A DNA stretch of 64,000 nucleotides. It comes from Isoetes taiwanensis (taxonomy: Eukaryota > Streptophyta > Lycopodiopsida > Isoetales > Isoetaceae). The translations under genes and the position numbers were made by a program. Location: assembly GCA_021234155.1 (NCBI GenBank), contig JAJEKV010000002.1, forward strand, positions 36,002,128 through 36,066,127. The letters run 5' to 3'. The notes under the pieces were generated by a model, which ran no database searches, was not told the DNA's origin, and was given only the letters and a program-made list of their open reading frames with translations. Shown here piece after piece: positions 1-11,790 of this stretch (within the stretch, counting starts at the first letter, position 1; every line of letters begins with the position of its first letter).

Positions 1-121
1 ATTCTTTTCTTTCCATAGCAGAGACCACCACATGACCTTATTGGAGGGCTTGATGTTGCTGAGGATTTTATTACCTGTATAAAGAGACCCTTCAAAATTT
101 TTATGATGCTTCTGCTAATTG

Positions 122-430
122 GTAGTCATCGGTATTCTAGATGCTTCTACTAATCTAGGAATGCTGCAAATTGATAAGCTAATGGATTGCTCCATTTTAA
201 AATATGGAGTTGATTCCCAAGTTATTATTGGAAACTCTCTCATCAAATTATATGAAAATATGGGTACGTGCCATTCCAAAGATTAGACAAACCCGATATC
301 ATCTTATAGATTCCAATAATTGTAGAACGTTTGCAGAATGACAATATACAAGAGTCTTTGAAACTTTTATTTGAAATGAATGTTGATGGGACTTAGGTCA
401 GATGCCAATACTTTTATAACAAAAATCTCA
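122..430 (+). pseudogene. PPR (PLS-type) pseudogene fragment
   Basis: Translation from 122 gives text typical of plant organelle RNA-binding PPR proteins: ILDASTNLGMLQ, then ILKYGVDSQVIIGNSLIKLY, which follows the usual 'acts as a station, goes to the next repeat' pattern of PLS-class PPR repeats. A stop follows at about 284-286. A second frame continues with ESLKLLFEMNVDG, again a PPR helix, and hits further stops. At least three disablements occur in about 300 bp and no start codon is visible, so this is a relic and not a gene. The fragment could extend left of the window. The family call is fairly sure; the subclass is inferred from repeat style. Confidence 0.6.
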
Positions 431-2786
431 TGTTCCACCACACAGGCTCAATCACAATTGTTTCTCATTTTAATCTTTCCATAAGCACAAGCCACCACAT
501 GACTCTTGGTTTTTTTTCCTTGTATGGTTTCAACTTTGAAAATGCTAGTTGGTTCTCTATCTATGATTTACCGGTGGATATGTTGGTCCATATCTATTGA
601 TATATATATTGCCTTCAATTAAAAAAAGGGTATCTACCTTTCCTAATACAAGATCAAATAGTAGCTTTCACAGCGATAACCCAAGACGTGCCAAAGCAGT
701 ATTCTTACTAGTCGATTTACCAGGATTCGGTGTGCATGCAAAAGTGAGGGATAGCGTCAGCCATTCATACTAATAAAAAGATCGAGTGCCTCAAGAAGAA
801 GAGTAGTGGTGTCAATTGTCTTCTTCTCATTCTTGCAAAGATATACGTTGATCTATACTAATAGTTACAATCTTCATGTCAATTAGGGTTGTCAATTCAT
901 GTCTTTTTAGTTATAGCTATTTTTCGTATGAATCAAAAAGAGAAAATTGGGCTTAGAACATAATTATCTTCTTTTGTGCTAGATCTTAAAGGTGACTACT
1001 AGCCAGCAATTCGAATATCATCCATGGATTATCTCTAATAATATAATAAAATAATTTTAATGAGCTTCATCATTAGGAACTTAGATGGTGGTCTTGGATA
1101 TTGAACGAGACTTTAATTGCTTGCAAACTAATTGTTGCACACAAGCATTAATTTGGACTAGATAAAATTAGTTCTTTATGCAATATTTGAAGTAAATATT
1201 GAGGCAGGGATGTCAAAGTTACTTACATTACATGTATAATGCAAAGATTGGCCTATTGCCATTTATGTTGTTGTTCATGAAACCAGGTAAGACAACTTAA
1301 AAGGTCTGAAATTTAGTTGTGCAGCCCATCCTTATCTTCATTTGTTTTACTCCAGTGTGTTAGAATTGTATATTACATGAAATTTATTTGCGGAGATCAT
1401 CGACTCCCAAGCACATGAGAAAGCCATTGTAATAAATTTCTTGTATACATAAATTAAAGATACACCTTACGCTCTATCTAAAGATATACCTAGTATAGTA
1501 TCTAGAGTTGTACTTATATCTTATTTCCTGTCCAAATTTAGTGTAAATCAATTTGTGAGAATGATAGAAAGTCGATATTAAAAAACATATAACGATCTTT
1601 GAGGCTTTAATGAGTTAAAAAGAAAGAAAAACCTTTAGATATTAGGCGAAGGTTTTTATTCTTCCTCTAATTAGGGAAATAGCAGCCCAATGTTTTGCAA
1701 ATAGAAGGACATAAAGTAATTGTAGGAAGACATTGCTTGAAGCAATTTATCCCATTATAATAGCCCAAGGCTTCTAGGATAAAGATTGGTCTTGTTTGTT
1801 TAGTGCCCAATACTTTGTCATTTTAGCTTTGCTAAATTGAACATCCACTTCTGTTTTCTATCCTCAATCAACATGCCTACCAAATCTTTGGTCTATCAAT
1901 TTTTATTTTCTAAAAATTCAAACTTGAGGCAACCCAACCTTTCATTCAGAGTATCCGAATAGCCAATATGCATGTCATTATAAATGGAAGAATAGTTCTA
2001 TTCTCTTTTGGTTGTATCTTGTTGTCTAACTATTGCCTTTGTTGTTTATTTCCAAAGGCAACCCATAATGCGTAAGCACCTTGTTTATATATGTCCATCA
2101 AATATAATAAAGGCAAACACTATGGACAAGGAGAAAGACAAACAGTATGCATAATCTGAATTACTAGATAACTTCCGTGAATAGATATAGAATGGGATAT
2201 ATTTTTTAGGTCCAATTGGGACCCAAATTGATCTATGAGACACACACATTACACTAATCCTGCCTCCATTTTCTTTATACTTCCTCGTGAGAACTAGAAC
2301 CCGAACTTTCTATGCATGCCTTATTTGAGAACTCTAACTTGAGAATTGTATGACATCAGTCGACAACCGCAATATATCACATGTCCCCCCCACCCCCACA
2401 TGGTGGTTCTGCCCACATGATGGTGCATTTTATGGAATAAAACACAGGGTAATATTTAGCACGATGGTGCAAGTAAATGTTCTTTATTTTCGTTAACCCA
2501 TGTTTAGACTGACGTTAGCCCATGGTCACTACATAGAGATACAGGGCTCCAGCCACAGAAAAATGGGTCTTCCATTATTTAGATGCGCGTCTGTTGCGCC
2601 TACCTGACAATGCACTTAAGTGAACTAATGTTTTATCTGCTTATCAGATCCTTTGGGTTCTATGCACAGAATTACAAGTCTCATGTTGAAATGTAGCCCT
2701 TAAAAGAACCTTTAAGAGTAGCAATTTGATACAGCTATATTTGAAAAATTAGTATACAAAAGTTAGCCATTGACCTGAACTTTCTG
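431..2786. other. AT-rich intergenic DNA, no gene recognised
   Basis: I see no conserved coding text, no RNA gene and no clear transposon ends here. Its right edge is the 3' flank of the kinase gene, so it should contain that gene's 3' UTR and poly(A) site (reading leftward from 2786). Short C-rich and TA-rich tracts are present (for example near 2385-2400) but nothing I can name. Confidence 0.5.
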
Positions 2787-4198
2787 TCAATGCACTTCAT
2801 CATCATCAGCAGCAAGCATTTCCTGATGATATTTTACTGCTTCTATGGGAATGCTCTTAGGGTTCCTAAATGACGAGAAATCACTATTTCTCCCCTTTAA
2901 TAAATGAACTATCTCACCCATGGTTGGTCTATTATCAGCCCTGCTCTGTGCACATAATGCTGCAGCCTCAACAACCCTTAACAGCTGATCCAAATTGAAA
3001 ACACCTTGCAGTTTTGGATCAAGCAATTCAGGAAATTTACATTGAAAGATCAGGGGTGCTGCCCATTCAACAATAGTACGTTTTCTACCATCTGCTAGTT
3101 TTTCAATTGGTCTTTTTCCACTTACAAGTTCAAGCAACAATATACCAAAACTATAGACATCACAACTTTTTGTAACCTTTCCCAATAATGCATACTCTGG
3201 AGCAAGATATCCCAATGTTCCTTTCACGCGCGTTGTTAAATGAGAGACTCCCTCAGGGATAAACTTTGCAAAACCAAAGTCTGCTACTTGTGCTTCGAAA
3301 TGGGAATCCAGTAGTATATTGCTTGCTTTTACATCTCTGTGAATGATATGTGGGTTCACATGTTCATGCAGATACCTGTTTAAGTGTTTGAAACATTTTA
3401 AGAATATCCATCTTAATAGGCAATTATATTTTATGTGATCTAAATATCTATCTCAAGTTATCAGGAGGAATGATGAACAACTGTAAGGATGTACAGAACT
3501 TCATATGTTTGGATTGGTATTTTTTCAAATGAGATCTGGTGATTTTACTTTTGAAGTGTACTTACTTGAGTCCCTCTGCAGTGCCAATAGCAATGCACAT
3601 TCTTCGGTCCCAGTTAAGTGCACCATCTGCAGCTTCTTTTCCATGCAGATGTTGTAGCAAGCTTAGATTTGGCATGTAGCTATAAACAATAAGACGTTCT
3701 TGCCCATCTGCGCAGTAGCCGCGCAACCTAAGTAAGTTCTTGTGACGAACACGACCAAGAGCCTCAACTTCAACCGTAAATGATTTCTCATTTGATGTAT
3801 TGAATATTTTTAACCTTTTCACAGCAACCTGGTACCCAAGATAACCATCAAAGTTTTGCAAGGCTTTAATTCTGTTTAAAAATCACTTGACTGTGCCAAA
3901 GTTATATACCTGACTTTTATCTGCAAGTGTGCCCCAGTATACACTTCCAAAACCACCTTCTCCAAGCTTATGGTTCTCATTGAAGTGGTCAGTGGCAATT
4001 TCTAACTCTTTCAAAGAAAATGTCCTCCAATTTTCACCACTCACACTCACTTCTGTAACATTCCTGCAAGATGGCTTCTTGATAAGCTAAGGAAAAGAAT
4101 AATCCTTCGAAAAAAAGGGAAAAAGAAGTACATGCAAAGAGATCTTACTCCTCTGGAGCTCCATTGAAGCAAATGCAGAAGTTTTTTGAGAAAGCCAT
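2787..4198 (-). CDS. PTI1-like receptor-like cytoplasmic kinase, four exons
   Basis: The gene reads leftward in four exons: 4198-4149, 4063-3910, 3828-3566 and 3375-2787. All three introns have GT-AG borders and keep frame, giving 351 residues. The kinase fold is complete: glycine loop G51-E-G-G-F-G-S-V near residues 51-58, catalytic lysine in VAVK (K72), catalytic loop HRDVKASN (D170), DFG (D188) and APE. The text GSVYWG, HKNLL.LRGYC and QERLIVY matches the Arabidopsis At3g15890-type PTI1-like kinases, which are about 360 residues long. There is no signal peptide or membrane span; the N-terminus has cysteines (C8, C10) that could be lipid-modified. A soluble, membrane-associated Ser/Thr (or dual) kinase in signalling is the likely role. 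The start ATG at 4198 is chosen because it opens the exon that splices in frame. No in-frame lesions are seen. Confidence 0.93.
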
Positions 4199-5142
4199 GG
4201 TCTGCAGATAACCTACTTGTCTCAAATACCCTGTTTACATGACAATTCAAATGAGGAATGCCTATTTCCTTCTAGAAGTTCAAGGCAGGGTCCTGCAGAT
4301 CTGGTCGATCTTGACACTCATATAGAAGATAAGAGTCCAGACAGGCGGCAGACTTTAAGGCTTATTAACTCATTGGATGAACAACGGAATAAAACTTGAA
4401 GGCTTTATTCAGTGCTGCCTATGGCCCGCCAGCGCCTGTGTCCTTGTCCATCACGTCTTTTCCTCTGACTGAGCCCTTCGTTATAGTCAGTCAGCGATTG
4501 CTTAGACATTTTCTAAGTATCTGCTTTACTGGCCGGATTAAAAATATGGACTAATATAATTGATTCTAAACTGTAATGTTTGAATTTTTGATATATACTT
4601 AATGAATAGTGCCTATGAATAAAGCTGGCTGATAGCTTGGCCATTTCAAATGCAGCACCAATGTTGAAGCAGTCAGCTCCTTGACCAATTCATTTTGGGT
4701 TAAATATTTGGCTCCCCTTTTTCAAGTTCAAGTTCAAGTTTTATTCCCCCCATTGATCTGGCGGATATTCTCCGTATTGTGCCAGATCAACAACCATCAT
4801 AATTTTGAGAGAAAGAATGCATGCCAATGCCAATGGTGTAGAACCAACCTATGGTTGAAAGAAAACAAAAAAAACCAATGGTGACCATAACCCAGCTTCA
4901 CACAGCACACAGCTTGACACAGGTTCACTGCAGCAAAAAGCTATGGCATAGAAGGATCATTTCATTTTTTTTCTGGCTAATCTGCTCCCAAAGCACAATT
5001 TTAGAGCTGATTTCACACGAAGACTATCTTCAATGCCAGCGAACTCACACCTCGGACTCGTGATAATCTGGACGACCTGATAAGAGTTAAAAGCAAGGCA
5101 TATTTGAAACTTCTGTCAAACTTTATTAATTTACAGGCGCTG
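4199..5142. other. Kinase 5' flank up to the CACTA element
   Basis: This stretch should hold the promoter and 5' UTR of the leftward kinase gene. I cannot pick a convincing TATA box or other element, and the small ORFs on both strands show no conserved protein text. Confidence 0.4.
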
Positions 5143-5169
5143 ATTCACTACAAGAGAATAGGCGTTTAT

Positions 5170-5880
5170 TGTCAGTTTTTTTGTCACTTTGTAGACCACT
5201 GCATTTTCAGAGAACTGACAAAAATGTGACCATAAAAATGTCAAAAATTAGTGACGATAGATCGACAGTTTTTTGTCACTTTTTTGGCAATTTTTTGACA
5301 CCTCATTTGTCATCTTTATAGCATTTTTTTGTCACTTTGTTGGGCAATTCTTTGACATCCATATTGTCATATCTTAGGCAAATTTTGACACCGTATTTGT
5401 CGTCGTTATAGCATTTTTTTGTCACTTTTTTGGGCAATGTTTTGACATCTATATTGTTATATCTTAGGTTGTTTTTTGACAATTCAGTGTCATCTAGAGT
5501 GTCATATTTTATATCTATTTTTGTCACTTTTTTGGCAATGCTTTGGCACCTACTGTGTCAATTCCAGATGAGTTTTTGTCACTTTTCTGGCAAGTCTTTG
5601 GCATCTATTTTGTCACATTTTAAGTTGTCTTGGCACCTTTTTGACACCTATTTTAACATATTTTAGGCCATGTTTGTCACTTTTTTGGCAATTTTTGACA
5701 TATATTTGGTCATATTCTAAATTATTTTTGGCATAGTTTGGTCATCTATAAACGTATTTGGGTAATTTTTTGTCACTTTTTCTAGCAATTCTTAGTCACA
5801 TTTTTGACATATTTTAAATCATTGTTTTGACGTCTGTTTGGCACATGTGTTGTTTTCTTTTTTGACATTTTTTTAGCAAT
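5170..5880. repeat. Subterminal repeat array of the CACTA element
   Basis: About 20-25 degenerate units of 25-40 bp alternate the words TTTGTCACTTTTT, TTGGCAAT and TTTTGACA(T/C)C. ORFs predicted across it (both strands) are repeat artefacts. The array starts about 25 bp inside the CACTACAAG end. Confidence 0.75.
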
Positions 5881-6329
5881 TTTAATTCATAATGATTAGT
5901 TCACAATGTCTGAGAAGAATACTGGACATGAATTTTTTATGAAACATAGAAGCAATACACATAGAATAGAATAGAATAGAACAATACACATAGAAGCTTA
6001 ATTATACACATAGAAGCTTAATTCATAATGTCTCATAGAAACATAGAAGCAATAGTTCATAATGTCTCAAAAGAACAATACACATGAATTGTTTACGAAG
6101 AAGTTTATGACAAATGAAATAATAAAGATGTTTGATTAAACACTATTAATTTCAACCTCCTCACTATCTGTACTAGATGTAGTATCTTCACTTCCAGTGC
6201 CAGTGCTAGATCCATCGCTTGAACTTCCGCTGCTATGATTCAGACATATCCAACTACATAGGAAAAAAATAAGTTATATGGCTACAATATTAAAAGTTAT
6301 AAACATGTACAACAACTTAGATAAAAACC

Positions 6330-7595
6330 TACATGCACATCGTCTTCATTCTCCTCACATGATACTTGATCTGCAACAGCATTTCCCTTGATATCTATTG
6401 CTGGGACCATGCCCTTACCAACATAATCCTGTGCCATGTGCTACAAGATAATTAAATAGAGGAGTTAACGCAAACTCATATTCATATATGTATATTTAAA
6501 TTGTGATTCTTAAAATTGCAATTGTACCTTTGTTTCTGGAAATACACGTCCTTCATCACTCTCGTGTTGGATCCATTTCTTCCATCCTCCAGCTTCCTTA
6601 ATCTCAGAAGTGACTTTCTCACTGGGATAACCTCTAAAGTAGGCATACTAAATATTGCAAATACGAGGAAGTTATAAGTATTATTTAAAGAACTTGATTC
6701 CAAATAAATAAGATATGATACTTACATAATTGGAGATGATTGATCTATCCCCGCCCGAACCAGTGCATGGTTTTTTCTTCCTTTGAGATGCCGCCAACTT
6801 CTTCATGGGGTGCTCCACCTTTGCCAATTCTAGAAATTTTTTCCAGTTTGTTTTTTTAACAGACGAAGGTTTGGATGTCAAACCTTTCCACGCCTTCTTA
6901 GATAATCCCTACCAATATACTCGAAAAAAAATTAAAACCCTAGATAAAACAAGTAAAAAGAATTTGGAAAGGTCATGTGTCTAACCGATGATGATTCTAT
7001 CTACGTCCAAGTTGTTTCAGGACATCTTTCTCATTGAAACTGACACCAAATTGATTCTTCAAGTCATTAATCACGTCTTCTTCTGGCGCAACTTAACTTG
7101 TCGCCAGTTTAGATGTATCTCGTGGCAATGATCCAACATGTAACTGGTTGCAATGTCCATAAACTCTTTTCCATGATCATCAGGATGGATCTTTCGACCC
7201 GTAGAAACACACACCTATAACGTAATATAAAAAACATTATATTAATCAACAAGATAAGAACAAACACTCAAAACAAATACAAATTGATGTACACTATACC
7301 TCAGTGTCCCCCAACTTCTTAAAGCTCATAGCACGAGAGTTTCCCGATGCCATTGATCCACTACCTTCTATATGTGAATTCTCCTGTCCCTTGGAAGTGA
7401 CACTACCAACGGAAGACCTTCTCCTTCTCTTGGATTTCTTCAATGATGACGCACCTCCATTTGATAGTTCACGTGCCACTGCGTCCTTTTGTTCATCCGT
7501 TAACATTGTCAAGATCTTTGGTAGCATCTTAGCTGAAACACCTTTCGCCTTCCCCTTTTGAGTGTCCTTTCCATTAGGCATCTTGAACTGCACAT
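6330..7595 (-). pseudogene. CACTA-associated plant transposase (Transposase_24-like)
   Basis: Leftward exons are visible. Exon one (7578 to about 7301) encodes MPNGKDTQKGK and the basic stretch KKSKRRRRSS and ends in LGDTE at a GT donor. The next begins after an AG at about 7215 with VCVSTGRKIHP, then HGKEFMDIATSYML. Later pieces include WKKFLELAKVEHPMKKLAAS (about 6800) and YFRGYPSEKVTSEIKEAGGW followed by HESDEGRVFPETK (about 6530-6640). These resemble the plant Ptta/En/Spm 'Transposase_24' accessory proteins, DNA-binding partners of the CACTA catalytic transposase. A one-base frame shift is needed near 7090-7100, after HLNWRQV, to continue into APEEDVINDLKNQFGVSF, so the copy looks disabled. 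The catalytic TNP2-type gene is absent. Confidence 0.6.
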
Positions 7596-7627
7596 ATAAC
7601 AACACCAACACTAAAATATACATAAAC

Positions 7628-7801
7628 AAGCCTTTATATTAATGCTAAAACTAAAAAGCAAGAATACAACTTAATATCAAACAACTTAGCTCTAAAGCTC
7701 CAATTTGCCTAGACAAATTCATTAGTTTCCAAACACAAGCCTTTATATTAATGCTAAAACTAAAAGGCAAGAATACAACTTAATATGAAACAACTTAGCT
7801 C
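7628..7801. repeat. 65-bp direct duplication
   Basis: The stretch beginning AAGCCTTTATATTAATGC and ending ACAACTTAGCTC occurs at 7628-7692 and again at 7737-7801 with two or three differences. The 44 bp between the copies are unrelated. It is probably a recent local duplication inside or beside the CACTA gene. Confidence 0.8.
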
Positions 7802-8466
7802 CAAAATCTATGCAATGAGAGCACATTTCAACTTTAGAGAAGCCATAAATGGTGCTTTTGGGGTAAGTTCTCAAAGGGTGAAAAGATTTTTAACTATTGT
7901 GGATGATGGTTTGGGGATAGGAAGAACCCTAGGCTTCAACCGCCCGATGAGATGCATTTCAAAGATGTGACCAAAATCGGGCTTGTGCATAGCTCCAATT
8001 AGCTTCAAGGGACCACAAAATAAAAAAAAAAACCAAAGGTGCCCAAATATCATCCCACAGTCGCAGGCTGGCCGAAATTCCACAGTCGCAGGCTTTGAAA
8101 AATCTTAGCAGCAGGCTTTGAAAAATCCTAAACTTCCACAGTCGCAAGCTGTGGTGCTGAAAAAACCCCAGCATTAGGGTGTGTCTTTGAAGGACGGATG
8201 CCTTGGGAAAGATACAAATTGTTGTTCTGTTCAAAGCCGCCATAGCCTGCCCTGTTCAAAACTGCCACAGCCTGCCCTGTTCAAAACCTCAAGGAACATG
8301 TTGGTCTCTCGGATCTGTACTCGAGCTCAATCAAAAGCCTTGGCAAGGACCACAATTCTGTTGCCCTAAATCAGAAGCTCTGGCCAATAACAACGGCATT
8401 CCCCGCTGCCTTCACATGCTTTCCCATTTTGGACCTTTAAAGCAACCCAAAAAATTCTCGAACTAA

Positions 8467-9501
8467 GGCCCTTTTTCCACGACCTGGGTGTCTTATATTT
8501 ATCAAAATATTATTGGGCCACATAAGCATATAAGATAGGCTAGTTTTTCCATTGCAATTTATAAGACATGTCTCATAGGCATTCCGTACAACTCCAGAAT
8601 CTTATTTTCTTCCGGGGGAAACCCCCCGCCAGAAAATAAGACATGTAATCCTAACCAATCATCGTGCTTCTTTGCCTAAAATCAAGGATGTCACAAAAAA
8701 AAGAGGGCTGGAGTGGAATCGCCGGAACTACCATTGCGGGAACAGAATCGAGGCTGCAGGTCGAAATTGGTTGCCACAGGTTTAGGGTTGAGGTCGGATT
8801 GCTACAGGTGGAAAGTCCCTCAATTTTATTGGGCTCGATTCTGTTGGCATGTCGAAGCTTAACAGGGCAGCGGCGTTGAATCGGATTGAATAGGCGTTGA
8901 ACAGGTTGAACAGGTCTGGAATCATATACATCTTCCTCAAATCTCTTCCACATAATCTCTTCCTCAAATCTCTTCTGGCTTGCCCTTCTGATGCGGAGGG
9001 GACAACCGGCCGTTACCTATTCCAGTTACCTATTCAAGCCGTTACCTATTCCAGTTTTACAAAGTTCCCCTTCATGAATAGAAACATTCTTTTGCTCTGA
9101 ATAGAATAGGCTTACCTATTCAAGCTGTTACCGAATTTTTCTTCAGGAATAATTTGTAGTTCACAGCCAAATTTGTCCGTCTATTTGATGCAGGAAGCTA
9201 GGAATGTTCGTCAGCAATAGATGGTTTTCATCAATGGTTCTTTATCTGAAACAGCTTGCATGCATCAAGAAATGGTTCTGCGAAAGTGAAATTGTGCCTA
9301 TGAAAAACATGCAAGAAAACTGCAGAGTAGTGAAAAATCATATTTTATGAGACATGTCTTTTATTATAAGCTGCTTCTTATAATGGAGCCGTAGAAAAGT
9401 TTTTTTTTTTTAAGACATGTCACAAGGATGACATGGCACCTCAAATGGTGTCTTATAGTTATAAGACAACCATATTTTAAGCCAACCGTGGAAAAAGGGC
9501 C
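8467..9501. mobile_element. PIF/Harbinger (Tourist)-like non-autonomous element
   Basis: Perfect 14-bp terminal inverted repeats, GGCCCTTTTTCCAC at 8467 and its complement ending at 9501, are each flanked by TAA (8464-8466 and 9502-9504). A 3-bp TWA target duplication with GGSCC-type ends is the signature of PIF/Harbinger elements. The 1035-bp body repeats words such as TAAGACATGTC and has no conserved transposase text, so it is non-autonomous. Its small ORFs are not supported. Confidence 0.85.
8601..8640. repeat. 40-nt hairpin
   Basis: CTTATTTTCT at 8601-8610 pairs perfectly with AGAAAATAAG at 8631-8640, and inside it CGGGGG pairs with CCCCCG. This near-perfect stem with a loop of about four bases lies within the PIF-like element. 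Confidence 0.8.
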
Positions 9502-9527
9502 TAAGCAACCCAAAATTAGAACATCCC

Positions 9528-9655
9528 CCTTAAGCCAATTAAACTCCTTGGCCTAAAAATACCTTTGTCTATACAATACCATACCGAAATCATAATCCCC
9601 ACCACTGTAAAAATACCCTCCCCAAATACAAAACGAATTAGGCAAACTATATGAA
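9528..9655. repeat. Dispersed repeat shared with 55868-56750
   Basis: The text from CCTTAAGCCAATTAAACTCC through CAATACCATACCGAAATCAT to the GGCAAACTATA block occurs again near 55868, where it is split by about 720 bp of extra DNA. This copy is the uninterrupted form. Confidence 0.8.
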
Positions 9656-10100
9656 GACTATAACCTTAGCAGTATTGTTAGTTTAGCGTGGATGGCTAGT
9701 GCATTGGGTTTCAAGCTTCGTTGCATAGGTTTGAGCCCAATATACGCATATGTACAAAAGGCTTCTAAAGGCAACAAAACGTTATTCCTCATCTTGTCCA
9801 CAATTCGTTGTCACACACTAGTTTTACTCACCATATGCCACTGGAGCTTCATTCATATTGCTAGGCAGTAACAATGCCTACCTTTGGGGGTTTTATCATT
9901 TTAGTAATTTGGCTTTTATGAAGAAAGATGGTTGTTTTTCCACCACTTGTGCATATGATTCTATGTTCCCTTGGTTAGGCATATCTTGGCTCGATAGTTA
10001 ATGGAACCATTTTTATGCATTATATGGTAGCTTACTCAATTATCAAGATACATGCATCTGTTATATAAATTTGTAAAAAAAATGGCAATGTTGTTGCCAC
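9656..10100. other. No feature recognised
   Basis: Intergenic DNA between the dispersed repeat and the start of the LINE. No coding or structural signal is seen. Confidence 0.4.
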
Positions 10101-10217
10101 CACACTTCCGCTAGGACCGTCACAGCCATAGCTGAATCTCGCAGAGGTCAGAGGTTCGCAGGGGAGTTTGGCCACGGGCTGGGCTTCTTTCTTTAAGTTC
10201 TGACACTACCAAATCAG

Positions 10218-10793
10218 ATGCCTCCAAAGAAGAATCCGACTCAGAAAGGGAACACAGATGAAGACCTTGATCAAGGGGAACTCCTTGGCTTGATTCGTCA
10301 ACTCCTAATGGAAATAAAGAAGACAAAAGAGAAAGTGAAAGCAAACCGAAAGGAACTAGGGAGTCTACAGCAGAAATTAACACAGTCTGAGACAGATGCA
10401 AAAGCAGCAAGGCAGGAGATATCTGATCTGAAACAGGACATAAAGGAATTGAAGGATAAAATTGATGAAATGGAATTTGATCAGGGTCAAACTGATTATG
10501 GTGGCTCTGAGCAAATTGTGGAGAAAATTACATCAAACATTGAGGACAGAGTGTCCTCTTTGTTTGCTCAAGGACAAGAAAGGTTGTCAGAGCAGGAGGA
10601 TCGAAGTGCAAGAGCAAAAAATATTGTGGTCTCCGAGCTTCCGGAAGAAGAAAATGAAGATGTTAATACCACAATAGCTGAGTTCTTCAAGAATACCATG
10701 CACATTATAGATCCTGGTGTTCTCTATAGCAGAAGGCTTGGGAAACAAATTGATGGGAGAAGTAGACCTGTACTACTCAAATTTGGCAGCTAG
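10218..10793 (+). CDS. LINE ORF1-like nucleic-acid binding protein
   Basis: An uninterrupted 191-residue frame. Residues 20-110 are a heptad-rich, highly charged coiled coil. The C-terminal part contains RAKNIVVSELPEEENEDV and then YSRRLGK and RPVLLKF, which matches the RRM-like domain of L1-type ORF1 proteins (RNA-binding chaperones of LINE particles). It stops shortly after LLKF, where the family normally continues; the following sequence (about 10800-10990) reads on in another frame, so the C-terminal end is probably lost by a frame shift. Confidence 0.75.
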   Translation: MPPKKNPTQKGNTDEDLDQGELLGLIRQLLMEIKKTKEKVKANRKELGSLQQKLTQSETDAKAARQEISDLKQDIKELKDKIDEMEFDQGQTDYGGSEQIVEKITSNIEDRVSSLFAQGQERLSEQEDRSARAKNIVVSELPEEENEDVNTTIAEFFKNTMHIIDPGVLYSRRLGKQIDGRSRPVLLKFGS

Positions 10794-10984
10794 ATGCTAA
10801 AGCAAGAATTCTGCAGCATAGAGGGCACTTAAAAGGACATAAAATCTAGTTAAATGATGATTTAACAGTCCAACAACAAAAGGAGAGGCAACAATTGCTG
10901 GATGAAGTTAAAAGGCTGAAATCTGAAGGTAAGAATGCATATATTGTTAATAACAAACTAGTGATTAGAAATAAGGCATAGGGA

Positions 10985-11790
10985 TGCGAGGCCCTCAAGT
11001 GTCTGATATGGAATGTACATGGATTTGATGAATCAAAAATTTTGAGCAATATCAGAATGTTTATGGAATATGACGTGCTAACATTTACAGAAACTTGGGA
11101 ATACGAAGTAAAGAGTCTTAGATATTAAAGGATTCCAATTGGTTGGTTCTGTGTGGAATGCAAAAGGGATGAGCAAAAGAGGATGGGGCGGGATAGCTTG
11201 TTATGTCAAAGATACAATACACAGAAAAGTCATTGTTGCTAGTACAGATAACCACAAACAATATCTATGGCTAAAAATTAAACATGATAAGAAGGATATA
11301 TACTTGGCAATCGTGTACTTTGCTCCCTTAGATCCGTTTCCGGCTGCAATTTATTCTACAGAAGGCCTCAGTGCAGATGATCCTTTTATACAGACAGCTT
11401 GGATCTGTGTTTGTAACGTGAGATCTTAATGGCAGAACTGGATGTACATAAGCAACTTTGCTCTCTGACGTAGACAACCTTTTGTGGCTACAAGAAAGCA
11501 CGGATGATACTGCCTCGTGGCCAAGACAACCAACAGATTATATTGTCAACAAAATGGGTAAGAATATGATTGCTTTATGTGAATCATTTAATTTCATTAT
11601 CTTCAATGGCATCAGTAGGTTTCCTCAAACAGTGCCCAATACATGTCATCAGCCAAATGGTAATAGTACAGCAGATTATTTGCTTGGAGACCCTGAGACA
11701 TTAGACATAATCCTGGACTTCAAAGTCTTGGATAGAAATCCAGATTCCGATCATTCTCCTCTTGGGATTTCATTTAAGATGAAATCATCT
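10985..11790 (+). pseudogene. LINE endonuclease domain (APE-type), broken
   Basis: The start reads CLIWNVHGF, followed by LTFTETWE, the first catalytic blocks of apurinic-type LINE endonucleases. A shift leads into GMSKRGWGGIACYVKD (about 11166) and YLAIVYFAP. Another shift near 11415 gives DLNGRTG, where family members have GDFNARTG. The domain ends with SDHSPLGISF at about 11747, the catalytic SDH motif. Two or more frame changes and a stop at about 11126 show it is inactive. Confidence 0.82.

Larger units (their letters stand above)
5146..7600. mobile_element. CACTA (En/Spm)-type transposon, left end and body
   Basis: The left end begins CACTACAAGAGAATAGGCG, the hallmark terminal inverted repeat of plant CACTA elements, preceded by a possible 3-bp target duplication (ATT). 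From about 5170 to 5880 lies a long array of degenerate units built on 'TTTTTGTCACTTTTTTGGCA' and 'TTTTGACA'; such subterminal repeats are where CACTA transposases bind. A leftward accessory gene follows. I could not find the matching right end ending in CTTGTAGTG, so the right border given is only the 5' end of the gene; the element may be truncated or its right end diverged. Confidence 0.75.

Noticed and set aside
4047-4250. Small ORF overlapping the kinase first exon
   Set aside because: It is in another frame from the exon [10 protein letters not shown] and has no conserved text.
5303-5666. ORFs across the CACTA subterminal array
   Set aside because: They follow the repeat period and have no coding signal.
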